Assembly (NCBI RefSeq): GCF_009707665.1
Contig: NZ_WLZW01000001.1
Span: 1,054,001 to 1,118,000 of the forward strand
From: Planomicrobium sp. YIM 101495
GTDB taxonomy: Bacteria; Bacillota; Bacilli; Bacillales_A; Planococcaceae
DNA: 64,000 nucleotides
Reading direction: 5' to 3'
Shown: piece after piece, positions 1-9,586 of the stretch
Layout of the letters: the number at the start of each line of letters is the position of its first letter
Position numbering within the stretch: position 1 is the stretch's first letter
Notes under the pieces: model-generated
Databases searched by the model: none
Seen by the model: the letters and a program-made list of their open reading frames with translations, nothing else
Told to the model about the DNA's origin: nothing
Made by a program: the position numbers and the translations under genes

Positions 1-2677
1 CTGTCTTCCATCGTTCCGGCAGCTTTTCAATGTCCTTCACGGACGCGGTCAAATAAAGACGTTCCTTCGCCCGCGTCATCGCCACATACAGAACACGCAT
101 CTCTTCCGCCTTCATTTGCAGCAACTGTGTTTCGCGCACCGCAAGAAACGGCAATGACGTATACTCGACGCGTGTTTCCGGATTGACTGCCTTAACTGCC
201 AAACCATAATCCTGATCGAATAAATACGACTTCCGGAAATCCATTTCGTTGAACTGTCGCCCAGCACCTGCGAAAAAGACGACCGGGAATTCAAGTCCCT
301 TCGATTTGTGGACAGTCATGAGACGCACCACATCTTCTTTTTCCGTCAACGACTTCGCAGTGCCAAGGTCGTCTCCTCTATCGCGCATCCGGTCAACGAA
401 CCGCAAGAAGCGGAACAATCCCCGGAACGACGTTTTCTCGTACTCGAGTGCACGGTCATGTAAGGCGCGAAGGTTTGCCTGGCGCTGCTTGCCGCCTGAC
501 ATCGCACCAGCCATTTCGTAATAATTCGTATCCAAATATACTTGCCACACGAGCTCCGATAATGAACCGCGTCTCGCCATATTGCGCCAATCCTCCAGCT
601 GCAGCAGGAAACGACGCAGCTTTTCGGCAGCTTGCGCATTCACTTCCCCGCCTCCGCGGATGAACGATTTAACCGCTTCGTAAAATGAAGCTTGCGGTGC
701 AGCAAGACGGATCTCTGCCAACTCATTTTCCCCGAGCCCGACAAACGGTGAACGAAGAACCGAGACAAGCGGGATGTCTTGATATGGGTTATCGATGACG
801 CGAAGCGTGTTCATCATGATCATCACTTCCAGCGCATCGAAATAGCCGCCTCTCAGCTCTGCATAAAGTGGGATGCCAGCCGCTTCGAATTCGTCTACAA
901 AATCACCGGACCATGTCATCGAACGCAGCAAGACCACAATATCGCTGTAAGCGATTGGACGGACTTCACCACTCCACGGGTCCGTCACTTTTTCCCCGTC
1001 GTCCATCAGCTTGCGGATTTTTCTCGCGATGTAGCGCGCTTCCCACTTGGACTTCTCAAGTTCTTCCTGATCTATCACATCCGCTTCTTCCGGCTCATGG
1101 ATCAGCGCCAGTTCGACCGGCATATCCGCTTTCGGATACGGTGCTTTCGGTTTCAATGCAACTGCATCGTCGTAGTCGATTTCCCCGACACGTATCCCCA
1201 TGATTTGCGAGAAGATAAAGTTCGTTCCTTCTAACACTTGTTCACGGCTCCGGAAGTTGGCGTTCAAATCGATTTTCAAACCATTGTCGGCAAACTCCGT
1301 CGTGAAACGGTTGTATTTCCCGAGGAACAGCATTGGTTCAGCAAGACGAAAACGGTAAATGGATTGCTTCACATCTCCGACCATGAACAAGTTGCCATCC
1401 GCTTCGCCGCCAGATTTGACGAGCTGTAGAATCGTCTCTTGCAGGCGGTTGACGTCTTGGTATTCATCGACGAGCACTTCCTTGAAGCGTTGCCGGTACT
1501 CTTGTGCGATTGCACTCGGCTCACCATCGACGCGCAAGATCCGCAGCGCATAATGCTCCAAGTCGGAGAAGTCGACAACCGCCCGCTCCACTTTTAACGC
1601 TTCGTATGCTTCTGCGAATTGCTGCGTCAGTTCAGCAAGTGTCTTCATTAGCGGCGCCATTTCACGCATTTCATCGAGAAGTCGTGCAGGACTCCGTTCA
1701 AAATAGCTCAAGAACACTGCATTAACGATTTTCTTCACATCGTTACGGATGCTTTTTGCCTCGTCTGCCAGTGCCGGGTCGCATGAATCCTTCTTGATTG
1801 AAGCTGCTTTTGCCCATGTGAAGCCCTTGCTGAATGTATACAGCTCTTCCCACGAATGCTCGAGCGCACCGAGGGCGGATGAAATAACGCTCGCATCCAG
1901 ATAGAACGTCTCTCCGAGCGCATCGGGACCGTCCGGCTGCAACGCCAATTGACGGCCTTCTTCCGTCATTTGCAACGCTTGCTCGAGCGCGTGGCGAATA
2001 ACCATCTTCAAATCACCGATGAAGGGCAATTCGTCGACCGTCGCCCCTTCCGGCACTGCGTACAATTCCGGTAAGCGCAGAAGCCATGTTTCCGGGTCCG
2101 GATGCACGCGCGAGTAATCGTACAAGTTCGAAATCAGTACTTCCATCGCCTGGTCGCTCCGGTCCGTCGTGAAACTGTCCGCCAAGCGGTAGACAGCCTG
2201 CGCCCGTTCCCCTTCGTAAGCACGTTCCAAAACAATTTCCATCACGTCATCGCGGAACAATGCCGCTTCCGTTTCATTAGCGATCCGGAATCCTGGGTCA
2301 ATCTCCAGTAAATACGCATACTGTTTGACGACATTCAAGCAAAACGAGTGCAACGTCGAAATTTGTGCTTTGTTGATCAATCGCATTTGTTTCCGGAGAT
2401 GGAGCGATTCCGGATTATTAGCAACTGCTTCTTCCAGCGCTGACGCCATCCGGTGCCGCATTTCTGCAGCGGAAGCGTTCGTAAATGTCACGACAAGCAG
2501 TTCATCCACTGACACCGGATTCTCTTCATCCAGCACTTTTTCAATCATACGGTTGATGAGGACTGCCGTCTTGCCCGAGCCAGCTGCTGCGGAGACGAGC
2601 AGATCACGGTCTTTGGCCCAGATCGCGCGCCATTGTTCATCTGTCCATGTCGATTCCAGACTTTTATTCGGTATCAT
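1..2677 (-). CDS. addA: ATP-dependent helicase/nuclease subunit A, AddA (3' end cut by window edge)
   Basis: AddA is the helicase and nuclease subunit of AddAB, the Firmicute counterpart of RecBCD that processes double-strand breaks to Chi for RecA repair. The frame is open from the ATG at 2677 to base 1, giving 892 codons of about 1,230 expected, so the C-terminal nuclease lies outside. The Walker A motif AAAGSGKT is at residues 30-37. A VDEYQD-type motif II and the GDVKQSIYRF motif are encoded near 1345-1470, and motif VI (VAMTRAKERLYL) near 50-90. The start overlaps the end of addB by 14 bases, so the two are translationally coupled. The family assignment is secure. The protein is incomplete only because of the window edge. 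Confidence 0.96.
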   Translation of the reverse strand, partial: MIPNKSLESTWTDEQWRAIWAKDRDLLVSAAAGSGKTAVLINRMIEKVLDEENPVSVDELLVVTFTNASAAEMRHRMASALEEAVANNPESLHLRKQMRLINKAQISTLHSFCLNVVKQYAYLLEIDPGFRIANETEAALFRDDVMEIVLERAYEGERAQAVYRLADSFTTDRSDQAMEVLISNLYDYSRVHPDPETWLLRLPELYAVPEGATVDELPFIGDLKMVIRHALEQALQMTEEGRQLALQPDGPDALGETFYLDASVISSALGALEHSWEELYTFSKGFTWAKAASIKKDSCDPALADEAKSIRNDVKKIVNAVFLSYFERSPARLLDEMREMAPLMKTLAELTQQFAEAYEALKVERAVVDFSDLEHYALRILRVDGEPSAIAQEYRQRFKEVLVDEYQDVNRLQETILQLVKSGGEADGNLFMVGDVKQSIYRFRLAEPMLFLGKYNRFTTEFADNGLKIDLNANFRSREQVLEGTNFIFSQIMGIRVGEIDYDDAVALKPKAPYPKADMPVELALIHEPEEADVIDQEELEKSKWEARYIARKIRKLMDDGEKVTDPWSGEVRPIAYSDIVVLLRSMTWSGDFVDEFEAAGIPLYAELRGGYFDALEVMIMMNTLRVIDNPYQDIPLVSVLRSPFVGLGENELAEIRLAAPQASFYEAVKSFIRGGGEVNAQAAEKLRRFLLQLEDWRNMARRGSLSELVWQVYLDTNYYEMAGAMSGGKQRQANLRALHDRALEYEKTSFRGLFRFLRFVDRMRDRGDDLGTAKSLTEKEDVVRLMTVHKSKGLEFPVVFFAGAGRQFNEMDFRKSYLFDQDYGLAVKAVNPETRVEYTSLPFLAVRETQLLQMKAEEMRVLYVAMTRAKERLYLTASVKDIEKLPERWKT

Positions 2678-5600
2678 TTAACGTCTCCTCCTTGATTTTC
2701 TCAAGCGCTTTGTCGGGTGAAAGAATCGGCAATTTCCGGTACGTCTGCTCCGGATCGTCCGGGTCGAACTGACAAATTGAACGGTAGTGGCAGAATTGGC
2801 AAGGTGCTTTATCTTTCACTTTGTATGGTGTGATTCCTGTCTCTCCGTCATAAATGCCGTTCCCTGCCCGTTGGTGCTGCTTCCGAACGTAACGCCGGAT
2901 CAGTTCCATATCATCTTTCGCCACTGTTTTTGACTGTGCTTTGGAAATGCTGCCATCTTTGTTCATCCGGACCGGGATAATCGATGAAAAGCCTTTAATT
3001 CCTTCATCCATTTCGAGGACGATGTCCGGATCTTCGACGACCAAGCCACCCATCTTATACGACTTGACGAAGGCTTCTTCCAGCTCTTCTTTCGTCATCA
3101 ATTTGTCCGTCTTCAACATCGGATTGTGCATATGGAAATACAGGACGCCTGCAGGTTCCGCTTGTTCGCCCAGCCATTTCTCGGAGTGCGTCAATGCTAC
3201 ATCCAAGTAAGTGAACGTCTGCAACGACAGGCCGTAATACACATCGCTCAGATCCAGCTCTGTCTTCGAGGACTTGTAGTCGACGACACGGATGTATGGC
3301 TTGCCGCTGATTTCCGTCGCGTCGATCCGGTCGATCCGTCCGCGGACATTCATCTGACGGCCGCCTTTCAATGGCAACTGAAGTGGCGGGATCGCCTCTT
3401 TCGTCCCGAAGCCGACTTCCAGTGCGACCGGCACGAATCCGGTCATCTTCGCGTGACGGCCGAGCATGTATGCCGTCTGGCGCACAATGCTCTCTAGTTT
3501 ATGCTGGATGTAACGGTATCGATATGAGCTGATCAAAATGTGATTCACGAAATAAGGCGCTAATGCTTCCATCGCCCCTCGCGCCAGTTCATGGCACTGC
3601 TTCTGTGACAATGAAGACCAAGACACACCAAGCCTGCTCACTTCGTCGGAAATCCATTTGATTGCGGCATGGAACAAGTCGCCGATCGCCGGTGCTGCCA
3701 AGCGGTATTGTGCACGCTCTTCCAGACGAAGGCCGTATGTGACATAATGCGCATACGGGCAGCCGAAGAACGTCTCGACACGCGAGACACTCGAAGAGAT
3801 CGGTTTGCCGTAAAGTGGTTCCGTTAATTCCTCGCGCAGCTTCTCCGAGACATTCGGTTTGACCGGCTCGAGGATGCGGTGAAGGATCGATTCCCATAAC
3901 GGGTCTTTCCGGTAATAGGACAGCACTGCCCGCCATTCCGGTGTCAACGTACCCGTCTGTAATTGAGCCGCCAAGAAAGGCAGCGTCGCACGTGGATGTG
4001 AGATATACTCCAGTTGGTCCGCACTCGGCAATTCCTCCGGATCATTCACCGCAGGAACCGTCTCCAGCTGCAGCATCTCCGCAATTTTTCCGATATAAAA
4101 TGACGGAAGCAGTGCTTTCCCTTCCTCATCCGCGATCGGGTACGAAATGGTCAGTTCATCGGAAGCCGTCGTGAAGGCACGGTACGCCATATATGTCTCG
4201 TCCATGAGACGCATACGGGTCGTCGGTGCCAGCTCGAAGCCAATCTGGTTGAACCATTCGCGGTCACTGTCTGTTAGTAGCCCTTCCTGCTCCACGCGTT
4301 TCGGCAAGACTCCATCATTGACGCCGATGACGAATACGGATTTCATATCCATCAGCCGCGACAAGTCGATCGTCGAAACGGTAATTTGGTCGATAGACGG
4401 TGGAATGCGTGAGAACTCCAACGTCTCGAATCCTTCATCGAGGATTTTTGCCGCTTTCGTCAGTGTCATCTTCTGATCCCCAAACATCAGGACAAATTGG
4501 TCGAGCACTTGAATCCACTGATTCCAAGCCTGTTCATGCTCACTCGCTGCTAGAAGTCGGTGCTCTTGTTCTTCACGGAACTTCAAGCGTTCGATCTTGC
4601 CGTAGACGTTCAGCTCCTCCATGAAGTGGAACAAGGCAGTCGCGATGTCTTTCCCTGTGACGCAGTTGCTGAGCACTTCCTTCAATTGCTGGAGCGGTCC
4701 CCTGATCAGGTCGCGCACTGCGTGCAATTCCATTTGCGCTGCTAATTCTTCATCCGTCTGGATGCCTGTATGGAATTCGAGTCCGCGGTATTTTTTATAA
4801 AACCAACGTTTCTCTTCAAACCAACGCTCGCCGTAAATTCCATTTGCTATAACGAAGTTTTCGAGCAGATCGCTTCGCTCCCGCCATTTGTTGACGTCCC
4901 CTTCCGGAAAGAACAAGTCCGTCTTGACCGCGCGAAAAATCGGTTCATAACTGAATTTATTGATCATCGCCTCCATAATGGAGCGACTGAATTCGATGAG
5001 TGGATGGTGGAGCATCGTTTTTTTCTGGCTGATGAAATACGGCAGATCGTATTGCGGGAAAATCGTATTCAACAGCGCGTCATAGACATCCGGCTGACGG
5101 TACAAAATCGCGATTTCACGGAAACGCATACCGTCTTCCACTTGCTTCCGGATTTTCCGTGCGACTGCATGGACTTCCGCTCGCCGCCCTGCTGCTTCGA
5201 CTAGCGTCACGTGTCCATCTGACTTCACTTGCTGTAACGGATACCGGTCGAATTCCGCCTCCAAGTGTGTAAGCTCCTTGTTACAGAAGCGGTGTGCCTG
5301 TTCCAGATGGACTGCCGGTTCGATCGTCACGCCGTCTTTTGCAGCCTGCTCCTGCAATCTGAATGCTGTATTGGCTGGCTGATAAAACAATGATTGCTCA
5401 TCGAACGGATCACTTCGTTCGTCATAAGGGAGCGCAATCGTCACAGACTTCGCCGTCTTCATCAGTTCGAAGATGATTTCGTATTCACGCGTAGTGAATG
5501 AGACGAACCCGTCGATATAAATATCTGCCTGCTGCAGCGTCTCGGAATACCGGATCTTCTCGCTCAGCATCGCCAAGTGCCCTTCCGAATCGACGAAAAC

Positions 5601-6128
5601 GGTACCGAGACGATTCTCGATCTCCGTTAAAATCTTCTCCAGATCCATCGCTTTGTCGAGCAATGTCCGCGGTGCTCCCGCTTCCTCAAGCGCCGTACGG
5701 ATCGAAGTCATTTCCCCGCAATCCACACAATAACGCGAAAATTCCTTGATCAATTGTTCCACTTGGTCTGTGAAGCCTTTCTTGCCAGCCGCACGGCGGA
5801 ACAAGCGGAACTCTTCCTTATGTTCTTCCAGCAAGCTGCGGATCAACATCCGGTAACCGAATGAATCCACTTCCCTCCTGCTGATGCCGCCGACTTCCTG
5901 AAGTACGCGCCAGGCCAACCGTTTGAACGTCACAGCCTGCGCGCGAATCGTCCCTTTCATGCCGTCTGCGGTGGAAAGTCTGTACTCCGTCGAAAACGAC
6001 ATCTGGTCCGGAACGACAAAAACGATCGGGTCTCCATCTGCTCGGTGATGTAGCGAATCCACGATCTCTTGAAGGATATAATCTGTCTTACCAGAACCTG
6101 CACGTCCATGAATAATACATAAGGACAT
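2664..6128 (-). CDS. addB: ATP-dependent nuclease subunit B, AddB
   Basis: AddB pairs with AddA. It has an inactive helicase-like fold and a RecB-type nuclease with a 4Fe-4S cluster, and contributes Chi recognition in the Bacillus enzyme. The 1,154 residues match the family length. The N-terminal P-loop GRAGSGKT starts at about residue 8. The iron-sulfur cysteines are visible as Cys790 (FFGCPY) and the CQFCHYRSIC cluster at 1110-1119. The nuclease motif VVDYKSSK lies between them. The gene order addB-addA with overlap is the standard one. The next gene upstream, a DedA-like protein, ends 58 bases before the start and no terminator is seen between them, so some co-transcription is possible. 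Confidence 0.97.
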   Translation of the reverse strand: MSLCIIHGRAGSGKTDYILQEIVDSLHHRADGDPIVFVVPDQMSFSTEYRLSTADGMKGTIRAQAVTFKRLAWRVLQEVGGISRREVDSFGYRMLIRSLLEEHKEEFRLFRRAAGKKGFTDQVEQLIKEFSRYCVDCGEMTSIRTALEEAGAPRTLLDKAMDLEKILTEIENRLGTVFVDSEGHLAMLSEKIRYSETLQQADIYIDGFVSFTTREYEIIFELMKTAKSVTIALPYDERSDPFDEQSLFYQPANTAFRLQEQAAKDGVTIEPAVHLEQAHRFCNKELTHLEAEFDRYPLQQVKSDGHVTLVEAAGRRAEVHAVARKIRKQVEDGMRFREIAILYRQPDVYDALLNTIFPQYDLPYFISQKKTMLHHPLIEFSRSIMEAMINKFSYEPIFRAVKTDLFFPEGDVNKWRERSDLLENFVIANGIYGERWFEEKRWFYKKYRGLEFHTGIQTDEELAAQMELHAVRDLIRGPLQQLKEVLSNCVTGKDIATALFHFMEELNVYGKIERLKFREEQEHRLLAASEHEQAWNQWIQVLDQFVLMFGDQKMTLTKAAKILDEGFETLEFSRIPPSIDQITVSTIDLSRLMDMKSVFVIGVNDGVLPKRVEQEGLLTDSDREWFNQIGFELAPTTRMRLMDETYMAYRAFTTASDELTISYPIADEEGKALLPSFYIGKIAEMLQLETVPAVNDPEELPSADQLEYISHPRATLPFLAAQLQTGTLTPEWRAVLSYYRKDPLWESILHRILEPVKPNVSEKLREELTEPLYGKPISSSVSRVETFFGCPYAHYVTYGLRLEERAQYRLAAPAIGDLFHAAIKWISDEVSRLGVSWSSLSQKQCHELARGAMEALAPYFVNHILISSYRYRYIQHKLESIVRQTAYMLGRHAKMTGFVPVALEVGFGTKEAIPPLQLPLKGGRQMNVRGRIDRIDATEISGKPYIRVVDYKSSKTELDLSDVYYGLSLQTFTYLDVALTHSEKWLGEQAEPAGVLYFHMHNPMLKTDKLMTKEELEEAFVKSYKMGGLVVEDPDIVLEMDEGIKGFSSIIPVRMNKDGSISKAQSKTVAKDDMELIRRYVRKQHQRAGNGIYDGETGITPYKVKDKAPCQFCHYRSICQFDPDDPEQTYRKLPILSPDKALEKIKEETLNDTE

Positions 6129-6186
6129 TTCTTCACCCCTTCAACGGAACATTTGTTCTCATTATAACAAGAAACACGGCCGGACG

Positions 6187-6831
6187 CTATTGATTCCTTT
6201 GCTCCCGCCGCTTTTCTTCACGCTCTTTTTTAATTTCCAGAAAGTCCGTATCCACTTTCTTCTGCAACCGTTTTTCCAGGACCTTTCCAATCACATACAA
6301 TAAGATGATCACGACAATGACAATTGCTGTACGGACCGGCTGCGTGAACAACGCGCGGATGTCATAGCCAACATACGAAATCATGAAGATCATGACGAAC
6401 TTCCCGGCCATCAATGTCATTAAATAATAATGACGGCTGATGTTCGATAGTCCTGCGACAACGTTGACAAGCGCTGACGGTGTGAACGGAAAACAAAGCA
6501 GCAGAAACAGTGGCCCGAAGCCATTCCGTTCCACCCAAAGAATCAACTTCTCAACTTTCTCATGCTTCGTCATGAAATTCATGAAACGCGCGCGTCCGTA
6601 TTTCCGGACAATCAGGAAGACGACATATCCTCCTGCAACCGCTCCGCCCCACGACAGCAAAAAACCGAGCCATAGGCCGTAAGCTGTCGCATTTGCGAAC
6701 ACGAAGACAAAAAGCGGGAGAAATGGCAGGAACGCTTCGATGAACGGCAGTAGAAAACCGATCAACGGACCGAATGCCCGGTAGGACTGAGTTAACTCTA
6801 TTATGTTATCCATCGTAAAGAAGTTTCCCAT
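6187..6831 (-). CDS. TVP38/TMEM64 (DedA-superfamily) membrane protein
   Basis: This 214-residue integral membrane protein belongs to the TVP38/TMEM64 branch of the SNARE-associated (VTT/DedA) superfamily. Family members are linked to lipid flipping and membrane homeostasis, but the exact substrate here is unknown. The sequence has about five hydrophobic segments, a conserved Gly-rich loop with phenylalanines and prolines (FPFTPSALVNVVAG) at about residues 115-130, and a very basic C-terminal tail (EKKREQRNQ-like). An AAGGATGG ribosome binding site lies about 8 bases before the ATG. It is divergent from azlC and reads towards addB. Confidence 0.88.
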   Translation of the reverse strand: MGNFFTMDNIIELTQSYRAFGPLIGFLLPFIEAFLPFLPLFVFVFANATAYGLWLGFLLSWGGAVAGGYVVFLIVRKYGRARFMNFMTKHEKVEKLILWVERNGFGPLFLLLCFPFTPSALVNVVAGLSNISRHYYLMTLMAGKFVMIFMISYVGYDIRALFTQPVRTAIVIVVIILLYVIGKVLEKRLQKKVDTDFLEIKKEREEKRREQRNQ

Positions 6832-6866
6832 TAGACGCCATCCTTCATTAAATCCGGTACTTCAAT

Positions 6867-6885
6867 CCCACTCCCCTTGAGTGGG
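6867..6885. other. Short inverted repeat between divergent genes
   Basis: A perfect 7-bp inverted repeat (CCCACTC, 5-base loop, GAGTGGG) lies between the DedA-like gene and azlC. It has no adjoining T-tract, so it is not a convincing terminator. It could be an operator or an RNA hairpin in the leader of the DedA-like gene. Confidence 0.35.
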
Positions 6886-6999
6886 TGTCCGAAAAATCAG
6901 TTTCTATCTTTCAAAGCTTTTGTGCTATGCTCTAGTTATTACTTTACACTCTTTTTCAGCTTTTGAAAAAGAAATACTATAGAACGAGGAGAGAAAATT

Positions 7000-7692
7000 T
7001 TGGAAAACCGCAGTTTCATATCCGGATTGAAAGCAGGCTCCAGTATCGCAATTGGATACTTCCCGGTCGCATTGACATTCGGCCTGCTCGCAAAGACGGC
7101 TGGGCTCTCCTTATTAGAAGCAACTGCGATGAGTATTTTCGTCTACGCAGGCGCTGCCCAGTACATCACGCTGTCACTCCTGACAGCTGGAGTCTCTCCA
7201 CTCCTCATCGTCATCAATACATTCATTGTCAACATCCGTCACTTCCTCATGACGGCTTCACTCAATGAAAAGATGCAGCCGGACGCCAAATGGAAGAAAG
7301 CCATTTACGCGTTCGGCATTACAGATGAGTCGTTCACGGTGCTCGCTACACAAAAAGGCGGCAAATTGAAAACGGTATATGCAGCAGGTGTCATCATCAT
7401 CGCTTATGCCAGCTGGGTCGTCTTCACTGCGGTCGGCCACTTGATCGGTGCCAACCTGCCTGCATTCTTGCAGGCAGCTATGTCCATCGCGCTTTACGCG
7501 ATGTTCATCGGGCTCTTGATCCCGTCCGTTAAAGGGAACCGGAAAGTCTTGAGTCTCGCACTCATCGCAGCAATCATCAATTCTTTCTTCTATTTTACAG
7601 GTCTGCTGTCAACCGGCTGGGCGATTCTTGTCTCCACACTCGCTTCTGCCATCTTCATTGAAATCATCTCATCGAAAAGGGGGAAAGCGTAA
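7000..7692 (+). CDS. azlC: AzlC-family branched-chain amino acid exporter, large subunit
   Basis: AzlC forms an exporter with AzlD that removes branched-chain amino acids and analogues such as 4-azaleucine from the cell. The 230 residues are almost entirely hydrophobic, with the family's N-terminal pattern (GSSIAIGYFPVALTFG) and the conserved NIRHFLMTASL stretch near residues 76-86. The start is a TTG at 7000 placed 6-7 bases after a GAGGAGAG ribosome binding site, and no upstream ATG fits better. It overlaps azlD by one base (TAATG), which is typical of this pair. No Lrp or CodY site was recognised upstream. Confidence 0.93.
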   Translation: MENRSFISGLKAGSSIAIGYFPVALTFGLLAKTAGLSLLEATAMSIFVYAGAAQYITLSLLTAGVSPLLIVINTFIVNIRHFLMTASLNEKMQPDAKWKKAIYAFGITDESFTVLATQKGGKLKTVYAAGVIIIAYASWVVFTAVGHLIGANLPAFLQAAMSIALYAMFIGLLIPSVKGNRKVLSLALIAAIINSFFYFTGLLSTGWAILVSTLASAIFIEIISSKRGKA

Positions 7693-7997
7693 TGGAAGCT
7701 TGGTATTGGTGGATGATCGCCGGCATGGCCATCGTCACGTATTTGCCGCGTGCCATCCCACTGACATTTCTTGAAGGTCGGGAACTGCCAGAAGCAGTTC
7801 AAAACGTCCTGCGGAACATCCCGTTCGCAGTTCTTGGCGCTTTGATCTTCCCTGCTGTCCTTTTCATTCAGGAAGATATTTGGTTCGGCATCATCGGAGC
7901 CGCAGCGGCAGTCGGAATCGCTTTGCTCGGTGCAAACGTTATGTTCGTCGTCCTCGGCTCCATCGCGGTCCTTGCAGTGTATAGCGTATTTTTCTGA
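7692..7997 (+). CDS. azlD: AzlD-family branched-chain amino acid exporter, small subunit
   Basis: This is the 101-residue partner of AzlC, with three to four membrane segments. The family pattern is clear: a YLPRAIPLTFL motif near residues 19-29, then VLRNIPFAVLGALIFPAVL near 43-61. Its ATG shares a base with the azlC stop codon, and AAAGGGGGAAAG supplies the ribosome binding site inside the azlC end. A strong bidirectional terminator follows at once, so azlCD is a two-gene operon. Confidence 0.93.
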   Translation: MEAWYWWMIAGMAIVTYLPRAIPLTFLEGRELPEAVQNVLRNIPFAVLGALIFPAVLFIQEDIWFGIIGAAAAVGIALLGANVMFVVLGSIAVLAVYSVFF

Positions 7998-8004
7998 GTA
8001 ATAA

Positions 8005-8047
8005 TAAAAAGCTATGAATCGGCGCATTCGGCCGTTCCATAGCTTTT
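8005..8047. terminator. Bidirectional terminator, azlD / csbA
   Basis: An 11-bp perfect stem (AAAAAGCTATG ... CATAGCTTTTT) ends in A/T tracts on both sides. It serves azlCD on the plus strand and csbA on the minus strand. Confidence 0.9.
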
Positions 8048-8075
8048 TCCATTTCTTCATTCATCTAAACATATT

Positions 8076-8330
8076 TTACTCTTTATCAGTTTCTGCTGCT
8101 CTCTGCTTTTGGATCATCCGAGTCGAATACCAGAATCCGGCTGTCAGCGACGCTGCATTGACAACATACAAGAGCCAGGTCTGTGTATATCCTGCATAGA
8201 CAGCCGCGGCAATCAGTGCAACCGTCAAGACCAGTGCAACGACGTTATGGAACGTCACACGGGTGAACAAGACGACCAGTAAGCCAGGCACAAAAAACGA
8301 CAGGATGAACTTCGTCAATAAAGATTCCAC
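8076..8330 (-). CDS. csbA: CsbA-like small membrane protein
   Basis: This 84-residue protein has three hydrophobic segments and resembles CsbA, a sigma-B-controlled membrane protein of unknown biochemical role in Bacillus. The call rests on size, hydrophobic profile and position, since csbA follows minJ in related genomes. The GTG at 8330 is chosen as start because AAGGAG lies 8 bases upstream, whereas an earlier in-frame GTG at 8339 overlaps that ribosome binding site. The gene starts 12 bases after minJ stops and is probably co-transcribed with it. The uvrBA genes expected next are not here; azlCD and addAB follow instead. Confidence 0.75.
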   Translation of the reverse strand: MESLLTKFILSFFVPGLLVVLFTRVTFHNVVALVLTVALIAAAVYAGYTQTWLLYVVNAASLTAGFWYSTRMIQKQRAAETDKE

Positions 8331-8342
8331 TATTTCCACTCC

Positions 8343-9500
8343 TTATCCAAGAACGATCAACCCGAGCCGGTGGTGGTCATGCCGGAATATGACATGCTGC
8401 CGCAACCTTACTTCGCCTTGGTGGTCAAGCACTTCCAGACGGCAATGTGCAGCATTCACTTGGATCGCTTCATATAATTCAGTTTCATTCGACACTGTCA
8501 ATCCATTGATCTTACGAATGACTTCCCCGCGCAGCAAACCCATTTTCTCAGCAGGCGATTTCGGCAACACATCCAAGATCATGACGCCTTGCGCTTGAGG
8601 CGCTGCTGCGTGCAGTCCGCCTCGCTCACGCAAAATACTGCGGATCATCAAGCCGAAACGGCCCAGAGCGGCGATGCCGATCGCGATTAGCGCCATCGGT
8701 TCCCACGCGAATGAGATAAGCGCCAGGATAAGGACAGCAATACCTAGTGAAAGAATCGATTTCCCTAAAGCCGGATAAAAGTATAACGGCAATGTTTTCC
8801 GTGTACGGTTCCCGAAGCCGATGATGAACGGGAACAGAATGAACGAAAATGCCGTTTCGCCGATTGTTAGCTGTGGCCAGTACGGCGTCGATGAAGCGAT
8901 CAAGTCACCTGGGACGACGAGTAAAATCGGCAGGAGCCAGAGCCTTTTCGTTTCAAAGCTTGCTGCTGTCAAACCACGTGCGGATTTTTCAAGGCGCGGC
9001 GAAGATCGGGGTGCTCCTTGTTTTTTGATGAGGATGCCTTCAGCTACAAGCAAGCCTGCTGTCAAAAGTGCGACCGGCAAAAGCCATTCCCAATTGATAT
9101 ATAACCCTTCGTAAGCGATTGGTCCGACGTTGATGTCCCAGCCAAAGCGGCGGAACAACCATCCGAGCGCAACCGCTGCCGCTGAAAGATAGACGAACGA
9201 GCCCATCTGATACCACCCGGATAGAACCATCACGAAACTGATTGCTGTCAAGGCAATCAGCCATTCCATTGGAACTGTGAGGCCGATGCCCGCCATTACT
9301 ACTGAAAGGAGAAGACTGATGAGCAGCGTGTTTCTCAGCAGATCGACCAGTTCAGTCCAGCCCCAAACAATGCGCGAGCGGAACATCTTGCGCTCGCGTT
9401 TAACGCGCACATATCCGAGCACGATTGCTGCCGCAATCGCGATATAGAAAACCGGATTCAAGAAAAACCGTACAATATCGAAAAACAAATCTGAAACCAC
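8343..9500 (-). CDS. minJ: MinJ-like division topology protein with C-terminal PDZ domain
   Basis: In B. subtilis MinJ bridges DivIVA to MinD and so places the Min division inhibitor at poles and septa. The 385 residues contain about seven to eight membrane segments up to roughly residue 290. A PDZ domain at about 295-385 follows, with visible core ILDVLPKSPAEKMGLLRGEVI. Length is close to the 397 residues of B. subtilis MinJ. The GTG at 9500 is preceded by GGTGA at a 7-base spacing. Position before csbA agrees with the identification. In related genomes ctpB and the M23 peptidase gene are directly upstream; here about 3 kb of unrelated DNA intervenes. Confidence 0.85.
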   Translation of the reverse strand: MVSDLFFDIVRFFLNPVFYIAIAAAIVLGYVRVKRERKMFRSRIVWGWTELVDLLRNTLLISLLLSVVMAGIGLTVPMEWLIALTAISFVMVLSGWYQMGSFVYLSAAAVALGWLFRRFGWDINVGPIAYEGLYINWEWLLPVALLTAGLLVAEGILIKKQGAPRSSPRLEKSARGLTAASFETKRLWLLPILLVVPGDLIASSTPYWPQLTIGETAFSFILFPFIIGFGNRTRKTLPLYFYPALGKSILSLGIAVLILALISFAWEPMALIAIGIAALGRFGLMIRSILRERGGLHAAAPQAQGVMILDVLPKSPAEKMGLLRGEVIRKINGLTVSNETELYEAIQVNAAHCRLEVLDHQGEVRLRQHVIFRHDHHRLGLIVLG

Positions 9501-9586
9501 TGACTAATCACCGTCCATTCATTCAAAAAGCGAATCATGTTTCTTATTATTGTACCAAAGAAGATGAAGCTCGAGCAGTTTTTATT

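Noticed and set aside
779-1234. Plus-strand open frames inside addA and the many other long frames opposite real genes.
   Set aside because: They lie opposite confidently identified genes, follow their codon pattern in antisense and have no start signals or recognisable products.
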